Shown piece by piece: positions 1 through 8,294 of a stretch of 64,000 bases of DNA (within the stretch, counting starts at the first letter, position 1; each line of letters begins with the position of its first letter). Under the pieces are notes generated by a model that saw only the letters and a list, made by a program, of their open reading frames with translations, was not told where the DNA came from and ran no database searches. Origin of the DNA: Streptomyces sp. NBC_00223 (lineage in GTDB: Bacteria > Actinomycetota > Actinomycetes > Streptomycetales > Streptomycetaceae); contig NZ_CP108109.1 in assembly GCF_036199905.1 (NCBI RefSeq), forward strand, positions 7,532,001 through 7,596,000. The letters run 5' to 3'. A program made the position numbers and the translations under genes.

Positions 1-801
1 GGAGGGCACGAACGCCTTGCGGTACGCCTCCACCGCCTCCAGCACGGCCGCCGGACTGACGTGGTAGTTCGCCCCGAACGGCAGCCCCAGCGCGCCCGCG
101 GCCTGCGCGCTCGCCCCCGCGCTGCTGCCCAGGATCCACAGCTGGAGGTCCGCGCCCTCACCGGGCAGCGCGTGCGCCTCCAGGCCCTCCGGGGTGCGGT
201 GGTCACCGCGGATCAGCGCCTGGATCTGGTCCACCTGGTCCCGGTACTCCGGCAGGTCGGCGCCCGGGAACTGCACCAGCTGGATGTAGCGGGTGAGCAG
301 CGGGGAGCCGATCAGCCGGCTGAAGTCGTACGGCGCCGGGATCAGCAGACCCTCCGGGGTCCAGCGGTCCTCGACGTGCTTGGGCGCCGGGCGGGAAACC
401 GCGGGCGCGCCCTTCCCGTCCTTCGCGCCCGGCTGGCGGAAGCCGGAGCGGCCGAGCCCGAGGTCGATCCGGCCGGGGAAGAGGGCGTCGAGCAGCCCGA
501 ACTCCTCGACCACCGACAGCGGGGTGCGGTGCCCGAGCTGCACCGCGCCGGCCCCCACCCGTATCCGCTCGGTGGCCGACGCGACGAGCTGGATCAGCAG
601 CGCGGGCGAGATCCCGGCCACGCCGGTGGCCAGATGGTGTTCGGCCGACCAGTATCTGGCGTATCCGGCGGCCTCCGCGCGCTGCGCGAGATCCACCGTG
701 TTGCGCAGCGCCTGCGCCGGGGTGGAGCCCGAGCTGATCGGGGACAGATCGAGTACGGACAGCGGTACGGCCGGGGTTTCGGGCTGTGCGGGAACGCTCA
801 T
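1..801 (-). CDS. LLM-class flavin-dependent oxidoreductase, MsnO8-like (C-terminus cut by window edge)
   Basis: Luciferase-like (bacterial luciferase fold) FMN/F420-type oxidoreductase. The visible N-terminal 267 residues carry the family start (SVLDLSPISSGST near residue 14), the conserved AEHH around residue 53 and the IDLGLGRSGFR block near residue 135, as in MsnO8-type proteins. The start ATG at 801 overlaps the stop of the upstream gene as ATGA, so translation is probably coupled. It is the last visible gene of a four-monooxygenase operon. The 3' end lies left of position 1. Substrate unknown; oxidative C-S or S-N cleavage is inferred only from the neighbours. Confidence 0.85.
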   Translation of the reverse strand, partial: MSVPAQPETPAVPLSVLDLSPISSGSTPAQALRNTVDLAQRAEAAGYARYWSAEHHLATGVAGISPALLIQLVASATERIRVGAGAVQLGHRTPLSVVEEFGLLDALFPGRIDLGLGRSGFRQPGAKDGKGAPAVSRPAPKHVEDRWTPEGLLIPAPYDFSRLIGSPLLTRYIQLVQFPGADLPEYRDQVDQIQALIRGDHRTPEGLEAHALPGEGADLQLWILGSSAGASAQAAGALGLPFGANYHVSPAAVLEAVEAYRKAFVPS

Positions 802-1937
802 GCGGCGCCGCCTTCCTGGTTCGTGGTGTGCGCGGCGCCGTTCCGCGCCTCGACGAGGTCGGTCGCGGCCTCGGTCGGGCTGAGCGCGGTCGGCCCCCAG
901 GCGAACGGCGGGTCCGGGATCTCCTTGCGGAGCACCGGCGCGATGTCGGACTGGAAGAGCTCCAGCGTGCTGCGGTGCTGGGCGTCGGTCAGTCCGCTGG
1001 CGTCGGCGTGCAGATGCAGCACGGAGTGGCCGAACTGCTCGTGGTAGCGGTGCACCTTCTCGATGACCTGCTGCGGACTGCCGATCAGCGCGGAGCTGCG
1101 CTCGACGAAGTCCTCCAGGGTCGGGAAGACCGGCTCGGCGCCCAGCTTCTTCTGGAAGGCGAGATGGCCCTCGAAGACCGGCCGGTAGGCGGCGATCGCC
1201 TCCTGCGAGGTGCGGGCCGCGTAGTAGCCCGCCGAGCCCGCGCCGACCGTGGCCAGCGCCGGGTCGTGGCCGTACGCCTCCCACTGCTGCCGGTAGTAGC
1301 GGATCAGCTCGGCGTAGGGCTCGATCGGGTTGGTGACGTTCGCCGAGAACAGCGGGTCGCCGTACCGGGCGGCCAGGTCCACCGACTCACGGCTGGTGGC
1401 GCTGCCGTGCCAGACCCGGATCGGCTGCTGGAGGGGGCGCGGCCACACCTCGGCCTCGTCGAGCGAGGGGCGGAAGCGCGGCTGCGCGGTGACCTTGTCC
1501 TGCCGCCAGACCTGCCGGAACAGCTCGTAGCTCTCCGCGTTGCGGTCCCACTGGTCCTCGGTGGAGACATGGAAGAGCTCGCGCTGCGCCGAGCCGTTGC
1601 CCTTGCCGATGATCAGCTCCAGGCGGCCCTCGGCGAGATGGTCGAGAGTGGCGTAGTCCTCGAAGGCGCGCACCGGGTCGAGCAGGCTCAGCGTGGTCAC
1701 CGCGGTGAACAGCCGGATCCGCGAGGTGAGCGCGGCGATGTGGCTGAGCACCACCGGCGGCGAGGAGGAGATGAACGGGCGCTCGTGCCGCTCGCCGACG
1801 CCGAAGCCGTCGAATCCCAGCTCCTCGGCGAGCAGCGCGTTGTCGATGACCTCGCGGAAGCGGTCGCCGGTCGACTTCTTGACCCCGGTCACCGGGTCGG
1901 GCGCGTGCACGATCAGGGTGATGGAGAGGAACTTCAC
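798..1937 (-). CDS. LLM-class flavin-dependent monooxygenase
   Basis: A 379-residue luciferase-like monooxygenase. The N-terminus (GTG start, VKFLSITLIVHAPDP) begins directly with the first strand of the TIM barrel. GVGERHERPF near residue 47 and the GKGNG block near residue 110 are typical flavin-site segments of the group. The GTG start at 1937 overlaps the stop of the upstream gene (GTGA), which decides the start; the longer open frame upstream lies inside that gene. It is sandwiched between two other flavin monooxygenases, consistent with a multi-enzyme organosulfur oxidation operon. The precise substrate cannot be read from sequence. Confidence 0.85.
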   Translation of the reverse strand: MKFLSITLIVHAPDPVTGVKKSTGDRFREVIDNALLAEELGFDGFGVGERHERPFISSSPPVVLSHIAALTSRIRLFTAVTTLSLLDPVRAFEDYATLDHLAEGRLELIIGKGNGSAQRELFHVSTEDQWDRNAESYELFRQVWRQDKVTAQPRFRPSLDEAEVWPRPLQQPIRVWHGSATSRESVDLAARYGDPLFSANVTNPIEPYAELIRYYRQQWEAYGHDPALATVGAGSAGYYAARTSQEAIAAYRPVFEGHLAFQKKLGAEPVFPTLEDFVERSSALIGSPQQVIEKVHRYHEQFGHSVLHLHADASGLTDAQHRSTLELFQSDIAPVLRKEIPDPPFAWGPTALSPTEAATDLVEARNGAAHTTNQEGGAA

Positions 1938-3313
1938 GAGGCGGCCTCCTGGCTCTCGGCGTCGGACAGCTCGGGTGTGCGCAGGCCCAGGTGGTCGCGG
2001 AGAGTGCTGCCCTCGTAGTCGTGCCGGAAGACTCCGCGCTCCTGGAGCAGGGGGACGACGGTGTCGGCGAAGGCGTCGAGGCCGCCGGGCGTGATGTGCG
2101 GGACGAGGATGAAACCGTCGCTCGCGTCGGCCTGCACGAAGTCGTTGATCGTCGCGGCGACCGTGGCGGGCGAGCCGATGAAGTTCTGACGGTTGGTCGT
2201 GGTGATGATCAGATCGCGGATCGACAGGTTCTGGGCCTCCGCCAGCTCCCGCCACTCGCGCGCGACGGTCAGCGGATCACGGACCATCCGTACGCTGGCC
2301 CGGCCGCGGGCCACGGTGTGCTCACCGGGGTCCGGGTCGATCTCGGGCAGCGGCCCCTCGGGGTCGTACGCCGACAGGTCGCGGTTCCACACCTGTTCCA
2401 GCAGCTTGATCGCGGTCTGACCGCTGACCTGGGCGCGGCGCACCTCGCGGGCCTTGTCCTGGGCCTCGGCGTCGGTGTCGCCGAGCACGAAGGTGGCCGC
2501 GGGCAGGATCAGCAGCTCGTCGCGGGAACGGCCGTACTTCGCCAGCCGGCCCTTGACGTCGGAGTAGAACGCCTGTCCGGCATCCAGGGTGGCGTGCCGG
2601 CTGAAGATCGCGTCGGCGGAGGCGGCGGCGAACTCCCGGCCGTCACCGGAGTCGCCGGCCTGGAAGATCACCGGACGGCCCTGCGGGCTGCGCGGCACAT
2701 TGAACCGGCCGGCGATGTCGAAGTGCTCGTCCTTGTGACGGAACGTTCCTGCTTCGGAGTCGGCCAGGAAGCGGCCCGACTCCTTGTCGGCGACGATCTC
2801 GTCACCGCGCCAGGAGTCGAACAGCTCCCCGGTGGTCTCCAGGAACCGCTGGGCGCGCGAGTAGCGGTCGCCCTGCGCGAGGAAGCCGCCGCGCCGGAAG
2901 TTCTCGCCGGTGAAGGCGTCCCAGGAGGTGACGACGTTCCAGGCCGCGCGTCCGGCCGACAGGTGGTCGAGACTGGCGAACTGCCGGGCCACCTCGTAGG
3001 GCTCGTTGAAGGTCGAGTTGATCGTGCCGGTCAGGCCGATCCGCTCGGTGACGGCCGCGAGCGCGGCGAGCACGGTGAAGGTGTCGGGGCGGCCGACCAC
3101 GTCCAAATCGTAGATCTCCCCGCCCTGTTCGCGCAGGCGCAGGCCCTCGGCGAGGAAGAGGAAGTCGAACTTGGCGCGCTCGGCGGTCCGGGCGAAGTGG
3201 GCGAAGGAGCTGAACTCGATGTGGCTGCCGGCCTCGGGGTCACTCCACACGGTGGTGTTGTTGACGCCGGGGAAGTGGGCCGCGAGATGGATCTGCTTGA
3301 CGGGCTTGCTCAT
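1934..3313 (-). CDS. NtaA/SnaA/DszA-family FMN-dependent monooxygenase
   Basis: A 459-residue enzyme of the two-component FMN monooxygenase family that includes nitrilotriacetate monooxygenase, pristinamycin SnaA, dibenzothiophene-sulfone DszA and Bacillus YxeK/YtnJ. Diagnostic stretches are LAAHFPGVNNTTVW near residue 10, the TINSTFNEPYEVARQFASLD region near residue 105 and AAWNVVTSW near residue 135. The start chosen is ATG at 3313, with AAGGA about 10 bases upstream; a start 13 codons earlier overruns the intergenic gap. A reduced-flavin supplier is needed and is not obvious here. The family and operon context suggest C-S bond cleavage of an N-acetylated thioether amino acid (inference). 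Confidence 0.88.
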   Translation of the reverse strand: MSKPVKQIHLAAHFPGVNNTTVWSDPEAGSHIEFSSFAHFARTAERAKFDFLFLAEGLRLREQGGEIYDLDVVGRPDTFTVLAALAAVTERIGLTGTINSTFNEPYEVARQFASLDHLSAGRAAWNVVTSWDAFTGENFRRGGFLAQGDRYSRAQRFLETTGELFDSWRGDEIVADKESGRFLADSEAGTFRHKDEHFDIAGRFNVPRSPQGRPVIFQAGDSGDGREFAAASADAIFSRHATLDAGQAFYSDVKGRLAKYGRSRDELLILPAATFVLGDTDAEAQDKAREVRRAQVSGQTAIKLLEQVWNRDLSAYDPEGPLPEIDPDPGEHTVARGRASVRMVRDPLTVAREWRELAEAQNLSIRDLIITTTNRQNFIGSPATVAATINDFVQADASDGFILVPHITPGGLDAFADTVVPLLQERGVFRHDYEGSTLRDHLGLRTPELSDAESQEAAS

Positions 3314-3332
3314 GGCGTTCCGGTCCTTCGGG

Positions 3333-4604
3333 TCAGACGCCCGCGGGGGCATAGCGGTTGGCGGGCCGGGAGAGCCCGAGCAGGCCGCGCAGGGTGTCGG
3401 CCTCGTAGGAGCGGCGGAAGGCGCCGCGCGCCTGGAGCTCCGGCACCAGACCGCGGGTGATCCCCCGCAGGTCGTGGTCGGCGTCGGCCGGGCGCAGCCG
3501 GAAACCGGTCAGCCCGCCCTGCCGCAACTCCAGCAGCAGATCCGCCAGTTCGGCGGGGGTGCCGGCGAAGATCAGCGCGTCGCTGGTCCAGGGGGCGTCG
3601 AGCAGCGCGTCCAGCCGCTCCCGGCGGGCCCGCGCGGTCTCCCGGTCCTCGTCCAGGAAGACCACCAGGTCGCCGAAGACATGCACGGTCTCCCCGGCCC
3701 GGCCCGCGCTCTCCTGCTCGGCGCGGATCTCCGCGACGATCTCGGCGGCCTGCGCGGTGTCCTTCGGGGTCACGAAGCCGATGTCCGCCGAGCGCGCCAC
3801 CAGCCGGTACGGCACGGTCGCGTGCGCCAGCGCGGTCACCAGCGGCTGGCCCTGCGGCGGGCGGGGCGTGATCGAGGGGCCCTTGACGCTGAAGTGCCGT
3901 CCCTCGAAGTCGATGTAGTGCAGCTTGTCGCGGTCCACGAACCGGCCGGTCGCCACATCACGGATCTCCGCGTCGTCCTCCCAGCTGTCCCACAGCCGGC
4001 GGACCACCTCGACATAGTCGGCGGCCTCGTCGAACAGCTCCCCGATCAGCTCCTGCACCTGCGGCGTGTTGAAGTCCTCGACCACCGGAAGCGGCGGCAG
4101 CACCCGGCGGCCGAAGTGCGCGGCCGTGTGCGGCTGCGCCGCGACCTGCACCCGCAGCCCGGCCCGGCCGGTGCTCACATAGTCCAGCGTGGCGATCGCC
4201 TTGGAGAGGTGGAAGGGCTCGGTGTGCGTGGCGATCAGCGTCGGGACCAGACCGATCCGGTGGGTCAGCGGCGCCACCCGGGCCGCGACGAGCACGGCGT
4301 CGAGCCGGCCGCGCACCTGGTCGGTGCGCTCGTCGGGCGTGAACGGGCTGTCGGACTGCAGGGCGAGGGAGTCCTCGAAGGTGACGAAGTCGAGCAGCCC
4401 GCGCTCGGCTTCGAGCACGGCGTCGGCCCAGTAGGCGGCGTCGAACAGCTCACGGGGGCGGGCCCCTGGCTCCCGCCAGGCGGCGGGGTGCCAGCCGGCG
4501 TCCTGGAGCGCGACGGCCAGGTGCAGCGGGGAGGTCTCGGAGGAAGCAGCGGTCTCGGAGGTGTCAGAAGTCGCCGGAGAAGGGGACGACGGGTTTGCGG
4601 ACAT
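3333..4604 (-). CDS. LLM-class flavin-dependent monooxygenase, first gene of operon
   Basis: A 423-residue luciferase-like protein. After a Ser/Thr-rich leader of about 25 residues, the barrel starts at LHLAVALQDAGWHPAAWR. FVTFEDSLAL near residue 75 and the IATLDYVSTGRAGLRVQVAA block near residue 140 fit the NtaA-like branch. It ends 19 bases before the next gene and heads the operon of four monooxygenases. Its start lies 115 bases downstream of the stop of a cysteine-type leader peptide, so expression is probably tied to sulfur status (inference). Confidence 0.83.
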   Translation of the reverse strand: MSANPSSPSPATSDTSETAASSETSPLHLAVALQDAGWHPAAWREPGARPRELFDAAYWADAVLEAERGLLDFVTFEDSLALQSDSPFTPDERTDQVRGRLDAVLVAARVAPLTHRIGLVPTLIATHTEPFHLSKAIATLDYVSTGRAGLRVQVAAQPHTAAHFGRRVLPPLPVVEDFNTPQVQELIGELFDEAADYVEVVRRLWDSWEDDAEIRDVATGRFVDRDKLHYIDFEGRHFSVKGPSITPRPPQGQPLVTALAHATVPYRLVARSADIGFVTPKDTAQAAEIVAEIRAEQESAGRAGETVHVFGDLVVFLDEDRETARARRERLDALLDAPWTSDALIFAGTPAELADLLLELRQGGLTGFRLRPADADHDLRGITRGLVPELQARGAFRRSYEADTLRGLLGLSRPANRYAPAGV

Positions 4605-5028
4605 GCGAAGGGGTGCCTTTCTCGATCAACCGGAGGCGAACGCGACCGCGCCGGCACATACGCATGCGGGCGTACGGCGGCATGGATGGGGAAAGCGGTC
4701 GCGGCGCGGGGGAGTGCGATCAGCGGCAACAGAGTGCGCCGGCCACCCGCTGGAGGTCGATGTGCTGACGCCCGTAGAGGCGCACGAGGGGCCCGCTCGG
4801 TGCGAGGACACGCACGGAGGCGGGCGGGAAGGCGCTCTGCGGCCGGACGGCCGGGTGCGCGGCGGCCGGGCGGGGGACGGAACCGCGGAGCACTGCTCGC
4901 ACTGCCGTCACCCCCTGTCCGGACCTGATGGTCCCTGCTCCGGCGACGCTAACCCGCGGGAACTCCCGCGCGCAATCCCCTTCCGACGGGCGGGACGGCG
5001 CCGCCCGTCGGACGGTTCTCGGCAGCAT
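4605..5028 (-). promoter_or_regulatory. 424-base 5' region of the monooxygenase operon, containing the leader ORF
   Basis: No full gene is supported here. The only recognisable element is the leader ORF at 4720-4785. The rest is GC-rich sequence between the stop of the oxidoreductase gene at 5029 and the leader, which must hold the operon promoter unless the two runs are co-transcribed. I could not fix convincing -35/-10 boxes. Confidence 0.5.
4720..4785 (-). CDS. Putative cysteine-responsive leader peptide (sulfur-operon type)
   Basis: A 21-codon ORF from a GTG start at 4785 (an in-frame GTG at 4815 would give 31 codons). Its C-terminus reads GRQHIDLQRVAGALCCR, matching the short RHIDL-RV-S-ALC leader peptides annotated upstream of cysteine, sulfate and sulfonate genes in actinobacteria. 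Two adjacent Cys codons (TGT TGC) sit two codons before the stop, as expected if ribosome stalling at low Cys-tRNA or cysteine controls the genes downstream. A 102-residue open frame surrounds it, but only this end is conserved in style. It lies 115 bases upstream of the first monooxygenase gene. Confidence 0.7.
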   Translation of the reverse strand: MRLYGRQHIDLQRVAGALCCR

Positions 5029-5949
5029 CTAGGCGCCGATCTCGATGACGATCTTGCCGCGGGCGTGGCCCTCTTCGACCGCGCGCAGCGCCTGGTCCGC
5101 CTCGTCGAACGGGAAGGTGCCGGTGACGAACGGGTCGAGGGCGCCCTCGACCACCAGCCGGGCCACCTCGTCCAGCACCTCGGCGTTGCGCTTGCGCAGT
5201 ACCGGCGCGCCGCCCAGCTCCGCGACGGTGGTCCGGTCGGCGGCGCTGATCAGCCGCGCCGGGTCGACGACCAGGGGCGCGGCCTCGCGCAGCGCGTCCC
5301 CGCCCACCAGGTCGTAGATCGCGTCGATCCCGTCGGGCGCGGCCGCCCGCACCAGATCGGCGGAGCCCGGGCCGTACGGCACGTGCACCGCGCCCAGCGA
5401 CTCCACGAACTCCTTCTTCGCCGGGCTCGCGGTGCCGATCACGGTCAGCCCGTCGTGCCGGGCGATCTGCGCCGCGGCCACCCCGACCCCGCCGCCGATC
5501 CCGGTGATCAGCAAGGTCGCGCCCTTGGGCAGGTCCAGCTGCCTGATCCCGTCGTACGCGGTGGCCGCCGCGACCGGCAGCGACGCCGCGTCCGCCCAGG
5601 ACACCTCGGCGGGCTTGTGCGCGGTGATGTCGACCGGGAAGAGCGCGTACTCGGCGTAGGACCCGGCGACCGGGTTGCCGAACACCTCGTCACCGACCGC
5701 GAACTCCCCGACCCCCTCGCCGACTTCCACCACGACGCCCGCGGCCTCGCTGCCGAACACCGCCGGCAGGTCGGAGGCCGACGAGCCGATCGGGAGATAG
5801 CCGTTGCGCCGCTTCCAGTCCACGGGGTTGACGGCCGTGGCCCGGACCGCGACCAGCAGCTGGCCGGGGCCGGGCACCGGGCGCGGCAGGTCGGTGAAGG
5901 TCTCGTTCTCGGGGCCGCCGAAGGCGGTGTACACGTATGCGAGGGGCAT
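5029..5949 (-). CDS. NAD(P)H-dependent quinone-oxidoreductase-like MDR protein
   Basis: A 306-residue medium-chain dehydrogenase/reductase of the zinc-free quinone oxidoreductase type. The N-terminal GroES-like domain contains VNPVDWKRRNGYLP near residue 40; the Rossmann domain carries GIGGGVGVAAAQIA near residue 150. Zinc-ligand cysteines are absent, and the length (about 300) fits the family. The start lies 2 bases after the stop of the PLP-enzyme gene, so it is the last gene of the transporter operon. The role may be reduction of an oxidised by-product of thioether cleavage, or general quinone/enone reduction (inference). Confidence 0.85.
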   Translation of the reverse strand: MPLAYVYTAFGGPENETFTDLPRPVPGPGQLLVAVRATAVNPVDWKRRNGYLPIGSSASDLPAVFGSEAAGVVVEVGEGVGEFAVGDEVFGNPVAGSYAEYALFPVDITAHKPAEVSWADAASLPVAAATAYDGIRQLDLPKGATLLITGIGGGVGVAAAQIARHDGLTVIGTASPAKKEFVESLGAVHVPYGPGSADLVRAAAPDGIDAIYDLVGGDALREAAPLVVDPARLISAADRTTVAELGGAPVLRKRNAEVLDEVARLVVEGALDPFVTGTFPFDEADQALRAVEEGHARGKIVIEIGA

Positions 5950-5951
5950 GG

Positions 5952-7412
5952 TCAGTTCCTCGGGTCGGGGTCGGATGAAGGGACATGGGCGTCATGGGCG
6001 GCCCACAGCTCCGCGCGGCCGACCAGGCCGACCGCGCGGCCGTCGCGCAGCACCACGGCGGTGCGGTGCCGCTCGCCGAGCGCGCCGAGGGCCGCGGAGA
6101 CCGGCTGCCCGACGCCCACGGCCGGCAGCGGCGCGGCCAACAGGCCGTCCACCGGCTCGTCCGGGCGGGCCCGGCCCGCCGCGAGCGCGGCCTCAGCCTC
6201 GGCCAGATCGAGCGAGCCGAGCACTTCGGTCGCGCCGACCCCGTAGGGCCGCTCGGTCCGGGGGAGCACGACCGGCAGCGCGGTCACGACGTTACGGGGC
6301 AGCGGGCGGGCCAGGTCCAGCGCCTCGCCGAGGGACGTCCCGGACGGCACGGTCACCAGCCGCCCGGCCCACCCCGGTTCGGCCTCCAGCACGGACCGCA
6401 CGGTCGGCCCGGTGTCGTCGGGGCCGCGCGGCTCCTCCAGGAAGCCCCACGCCCGCAGCCAGTCGTCGCTGTGCAGCCGGGACAGATACGAGCGGCCCGA
6501 GTCCGGCAGCAGCACCACCACGAGGTCGTCGGGGCCCAGATCGCGGGCCACCCGCAGCGCCGCCGCCACCGCCGTGCCCGAGGACGGACCGGCAAGCAGC
6601 CCTTCCTCGCGGGCCAGCCGGCGGGCGGTCAGCAGCGACTCGCGGTCCGCGACCCGCTCGAAGCGGTCCACGACCCCGGGGTCGTACGACTGCGGCCACA
6701 GGTCCTCCTCCGTCCCCGGGTGGACGAAGTGGCCGATGCTCTCCACGTAGTACGGGCTGCCGTCGCCGCCGGAGAACACCGACGCCTCCGGGTCCGCGCC
6801 GACCACGGTGACCTTGCCGTCCGAGACCTCGTGCAGAAAGCGCCCGGTGCCGCTGATCGTGCCGCCGGTGCCGACCCCGGCCACGAAGTGCGTCACCCGG
6901 CCGCCGGTCTGCGCCCAGATCTCGGGTCCTGTGGTCCGCACATGCGCCGCCGGATTGGCGGGATTGTCGTACTGGTTGGCCAGCCAGCCGCCGGGAATCT
7001 CCTCGGCCAGCCGCCGTACGACATGGAACAGATGGTCCGGGTGCTCCTTGGGCAGCGCCGTCGGGGCGAGCACGACCTCGGCGCCGTACGCCCGCAGGAT
7101 GTCGGACTTCTCCGGGGCGGACCGGTCGGAGACCCCGGCGATCACCCGGTAGCCGCGTCTGCGGCCCACCAGGGCCAGGCCGATCCCGGTGTTGCCCGAG
7201 GTCGCCTCGATGATCGTGCCGCCCGGCCGCAGCGAGCCGTCGGCCTCCGCGGCCTCGATCATCGACAGCGCGGCCCGGTCCTTGACGCTGCCGCCCACGC
7301 CCAGGAACTCGACCTTGGCGTAGACCGGCGTGGCCAGGCCCGCGCCCAGCCGGGAGAGCCGGAACAGCGGAGTGTCGCCGATCGCGTCCTCGACCGACTC
7401 GTGGACGGTCAC
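5952..7412 (-). CDS. PLP-dependent cysteine synthase / cystathionine beta-synthase-like enzyme with C-terminal CBS-like region
   Basis: A 486-residue fold-type II PLP enzyme. The catalytic Lys is in GGSVKDRAA near residue 42, the substrate loop EATSGNTGIG near residue 70, and the phosphate-binding GVGTGGTISGTGRF near residue 180. Residues about 330-480 look like a CBS-domain pair, typical of bacterial cystathionine beta-synthases. The GTG start at 7412 forms a GTGA overlap with the acetyltransferase stop; longer frames upstream are that gene out of frame. It probably assimilates sulfide or handles Cys/homocysteine released by the monooxygenases. Confidence 0.88.
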   Translation of the reverse strand: MTVHESVEDAIGDTPLFRLSRLGAGLATPVYAKVEFLGVGGSVKDRAALSMIEAAEADGSLRPGGTIIEATSGNTGIGLALVGRRRGYRVIAGVSDRSAPEKSDILRAYGAEVVLAPTALPKEHPDHLFHVVRRLAEEIPGGWLANQYDNPANPAAHVRTTGPEIWAQTGGRVTHFVAGVGTGGTISGTGRFLHEVSDGKVTVVGADPEASVFSGGDGSPYYVESIGHFVHPGTEEDLWPQSYDPGVVDRFERVADRESLLTARRLAREEGLLAGPSSGTAVAAALRVARDLGPDDLVVVLLPDSGRSYLSRLHSDDWLRAWGFLEEPRGPDDTGPTVRSVLEAEPGWAGRLVTVPSGTSLGEALDLARPLPRNVVTALPVVLPRTERPYGVGATEVLGSLDLAEAEAALAAGRARPDEPVDGLLAAPLPAVGVGQPVSAALGALGERHRTAVVLRDGRAVGLVGRAELWAAHDAHVPSSDPDPRN

Positions 7413-8182
7413 CGTCCGCCGTCCAGGGCGGTCGCGGTGTCCAGGGCGTCGTCGGGGACGCGCAGGAAGTGGAAGAGGGTGGTCCGGCGCAGGGTGAAGC
7501 CGATCGCCTGGTAGAGCCGTATGGCGTTGGTGTTGACCGCCGCCGCGTGCAGGAACGGTGTCTCGCCCCGGCCCCTGATGCCGGCCGCGACATGCCGTAC
7601 CAGCCGGGTGGCCAGCCCCTGGCCGCGGAAGCCCTCGTCGGTGCAGACCGCGCTGATCTCGGTCCAGCCCGGCGGGTGCAGCCGCTCGCCGGCCATCGCG
7701 ACGAGCCGGCCCTCGCGGCGGATGCCGTAGTACGCGCCCAGCTCGACGGTCCGCTCCCGGAAGGGGCCCGGCTTGGCCCGGGCCACCAGGTCCAGCATCT
7801 CCGGTACGTCGTCGGGGCCCAGCAGCAGCGCCTCCGGGTCGGACTCGTCGCGCAGCGAGGTCGCCACCAGCTGGACGCCCTGACCGGACTCGCCGGTCGA
7901 CCAGCCGTCGGGCAGGGTGCGCACCCCGGTGAGCGCGAAGGTGTTGCCGGGGCCGACCAGCCGGGCCAGATCCGCCCAGGAGTGCGGGTCGGAGGCGTCG
8001 GCGATGGCGGTGAAGGGCGACACGTCGGTCTGGTAGCGGGCGGCGGAGCCGACGATCTCGGCGAGGTGCCGGTGCGGCCCGGTCATCGCGGCCCAGGCCG
8101 GATTGTCCAGGACATGCGCGCCGATCAGCTCCTCCTCGTCCTGCGGAAGGGGCTCGTGCGGTGGCTGAAGGCTGGTCGACAT
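7409..8182 (-). CDS. GNAT-family N-acetyltransferase
   Basis: A 257-residue protein whose C-terminal half (about 110-245) is a GNAT fold: beta4 around ISAVCTDEGF, the acetyl-CoA-binding GFRGQGLATRL near residue 180, and the NAIRLYQAIGFTLRR segment near residue 220. The N-terminal 100 residues are an extra domain of unclear role. Between a transporter and a PLP enzyme in a sulfur operon, it matches the position of the acetyltransferase (YxeL/SnaB type) that N-acetylates S-substituted cysteines before flavin-dependent dealkylation. That assignment is by context, not by motif. Confidence 0.82.
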   Translation of the reverse strand: MSTSLQPPHEPLPQDEEELIGAHVLDNPAWAAMTGPHRHLAEIVGSAARYQTDVSPFTAIADASDPHSWADLARLVGPGNTFALTGVRTLPDGWSTGESGQGVQLVATSLRDESDPEALLLGPDDVPEMLDLVARAKPGPFRERTVELGAYYGIRREGRLVAMAGERLHPPGWTEISAVCTDEGFRGQGLATRLVRHVAAGIRGRGETPFLHAAAVNTNAIRLYQAIGFTLRRTTLFHFLRVPDDALDTATALDGGR

Positions 8183-8250
8183 GGTCGCCGTGTTTCTCCG
8201 TTCCGTTCCCGGTGCGCGTCGCGATCACCGTGGCGAATCACCATTGCGAA

Positions 8251-8290
8251 CCGGAATCCGCCCGCGGAAAATCCCGCGGGCGGATTCCGG
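8251..8290 (-). terminator. Strong 17-bp inverted repeat after the binding-protein gene
   Basis: Arms at 8251-8267 and 8274-8290 are perfectly complementary (17 bp) around a 6-base AAAATC loop. The hairpin begins 4 bases after the stop codon of the lipoprotein gene on the minus strand. No clear U-tract follows, so it may protect the binding-protein mRNA or partially terminate, giving more binding protein than downstream enzymes. Confidence 0.7.
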
Positions 8291-8294
8291 GTCC

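Noticed and set aside
4720..5028. A 102-codon protein gene upstream of the monooxygenases
   Set aside because: Only the last 21-31 codons resemble anything (leader peptide); the rest has no RBS at the far start and no family character.
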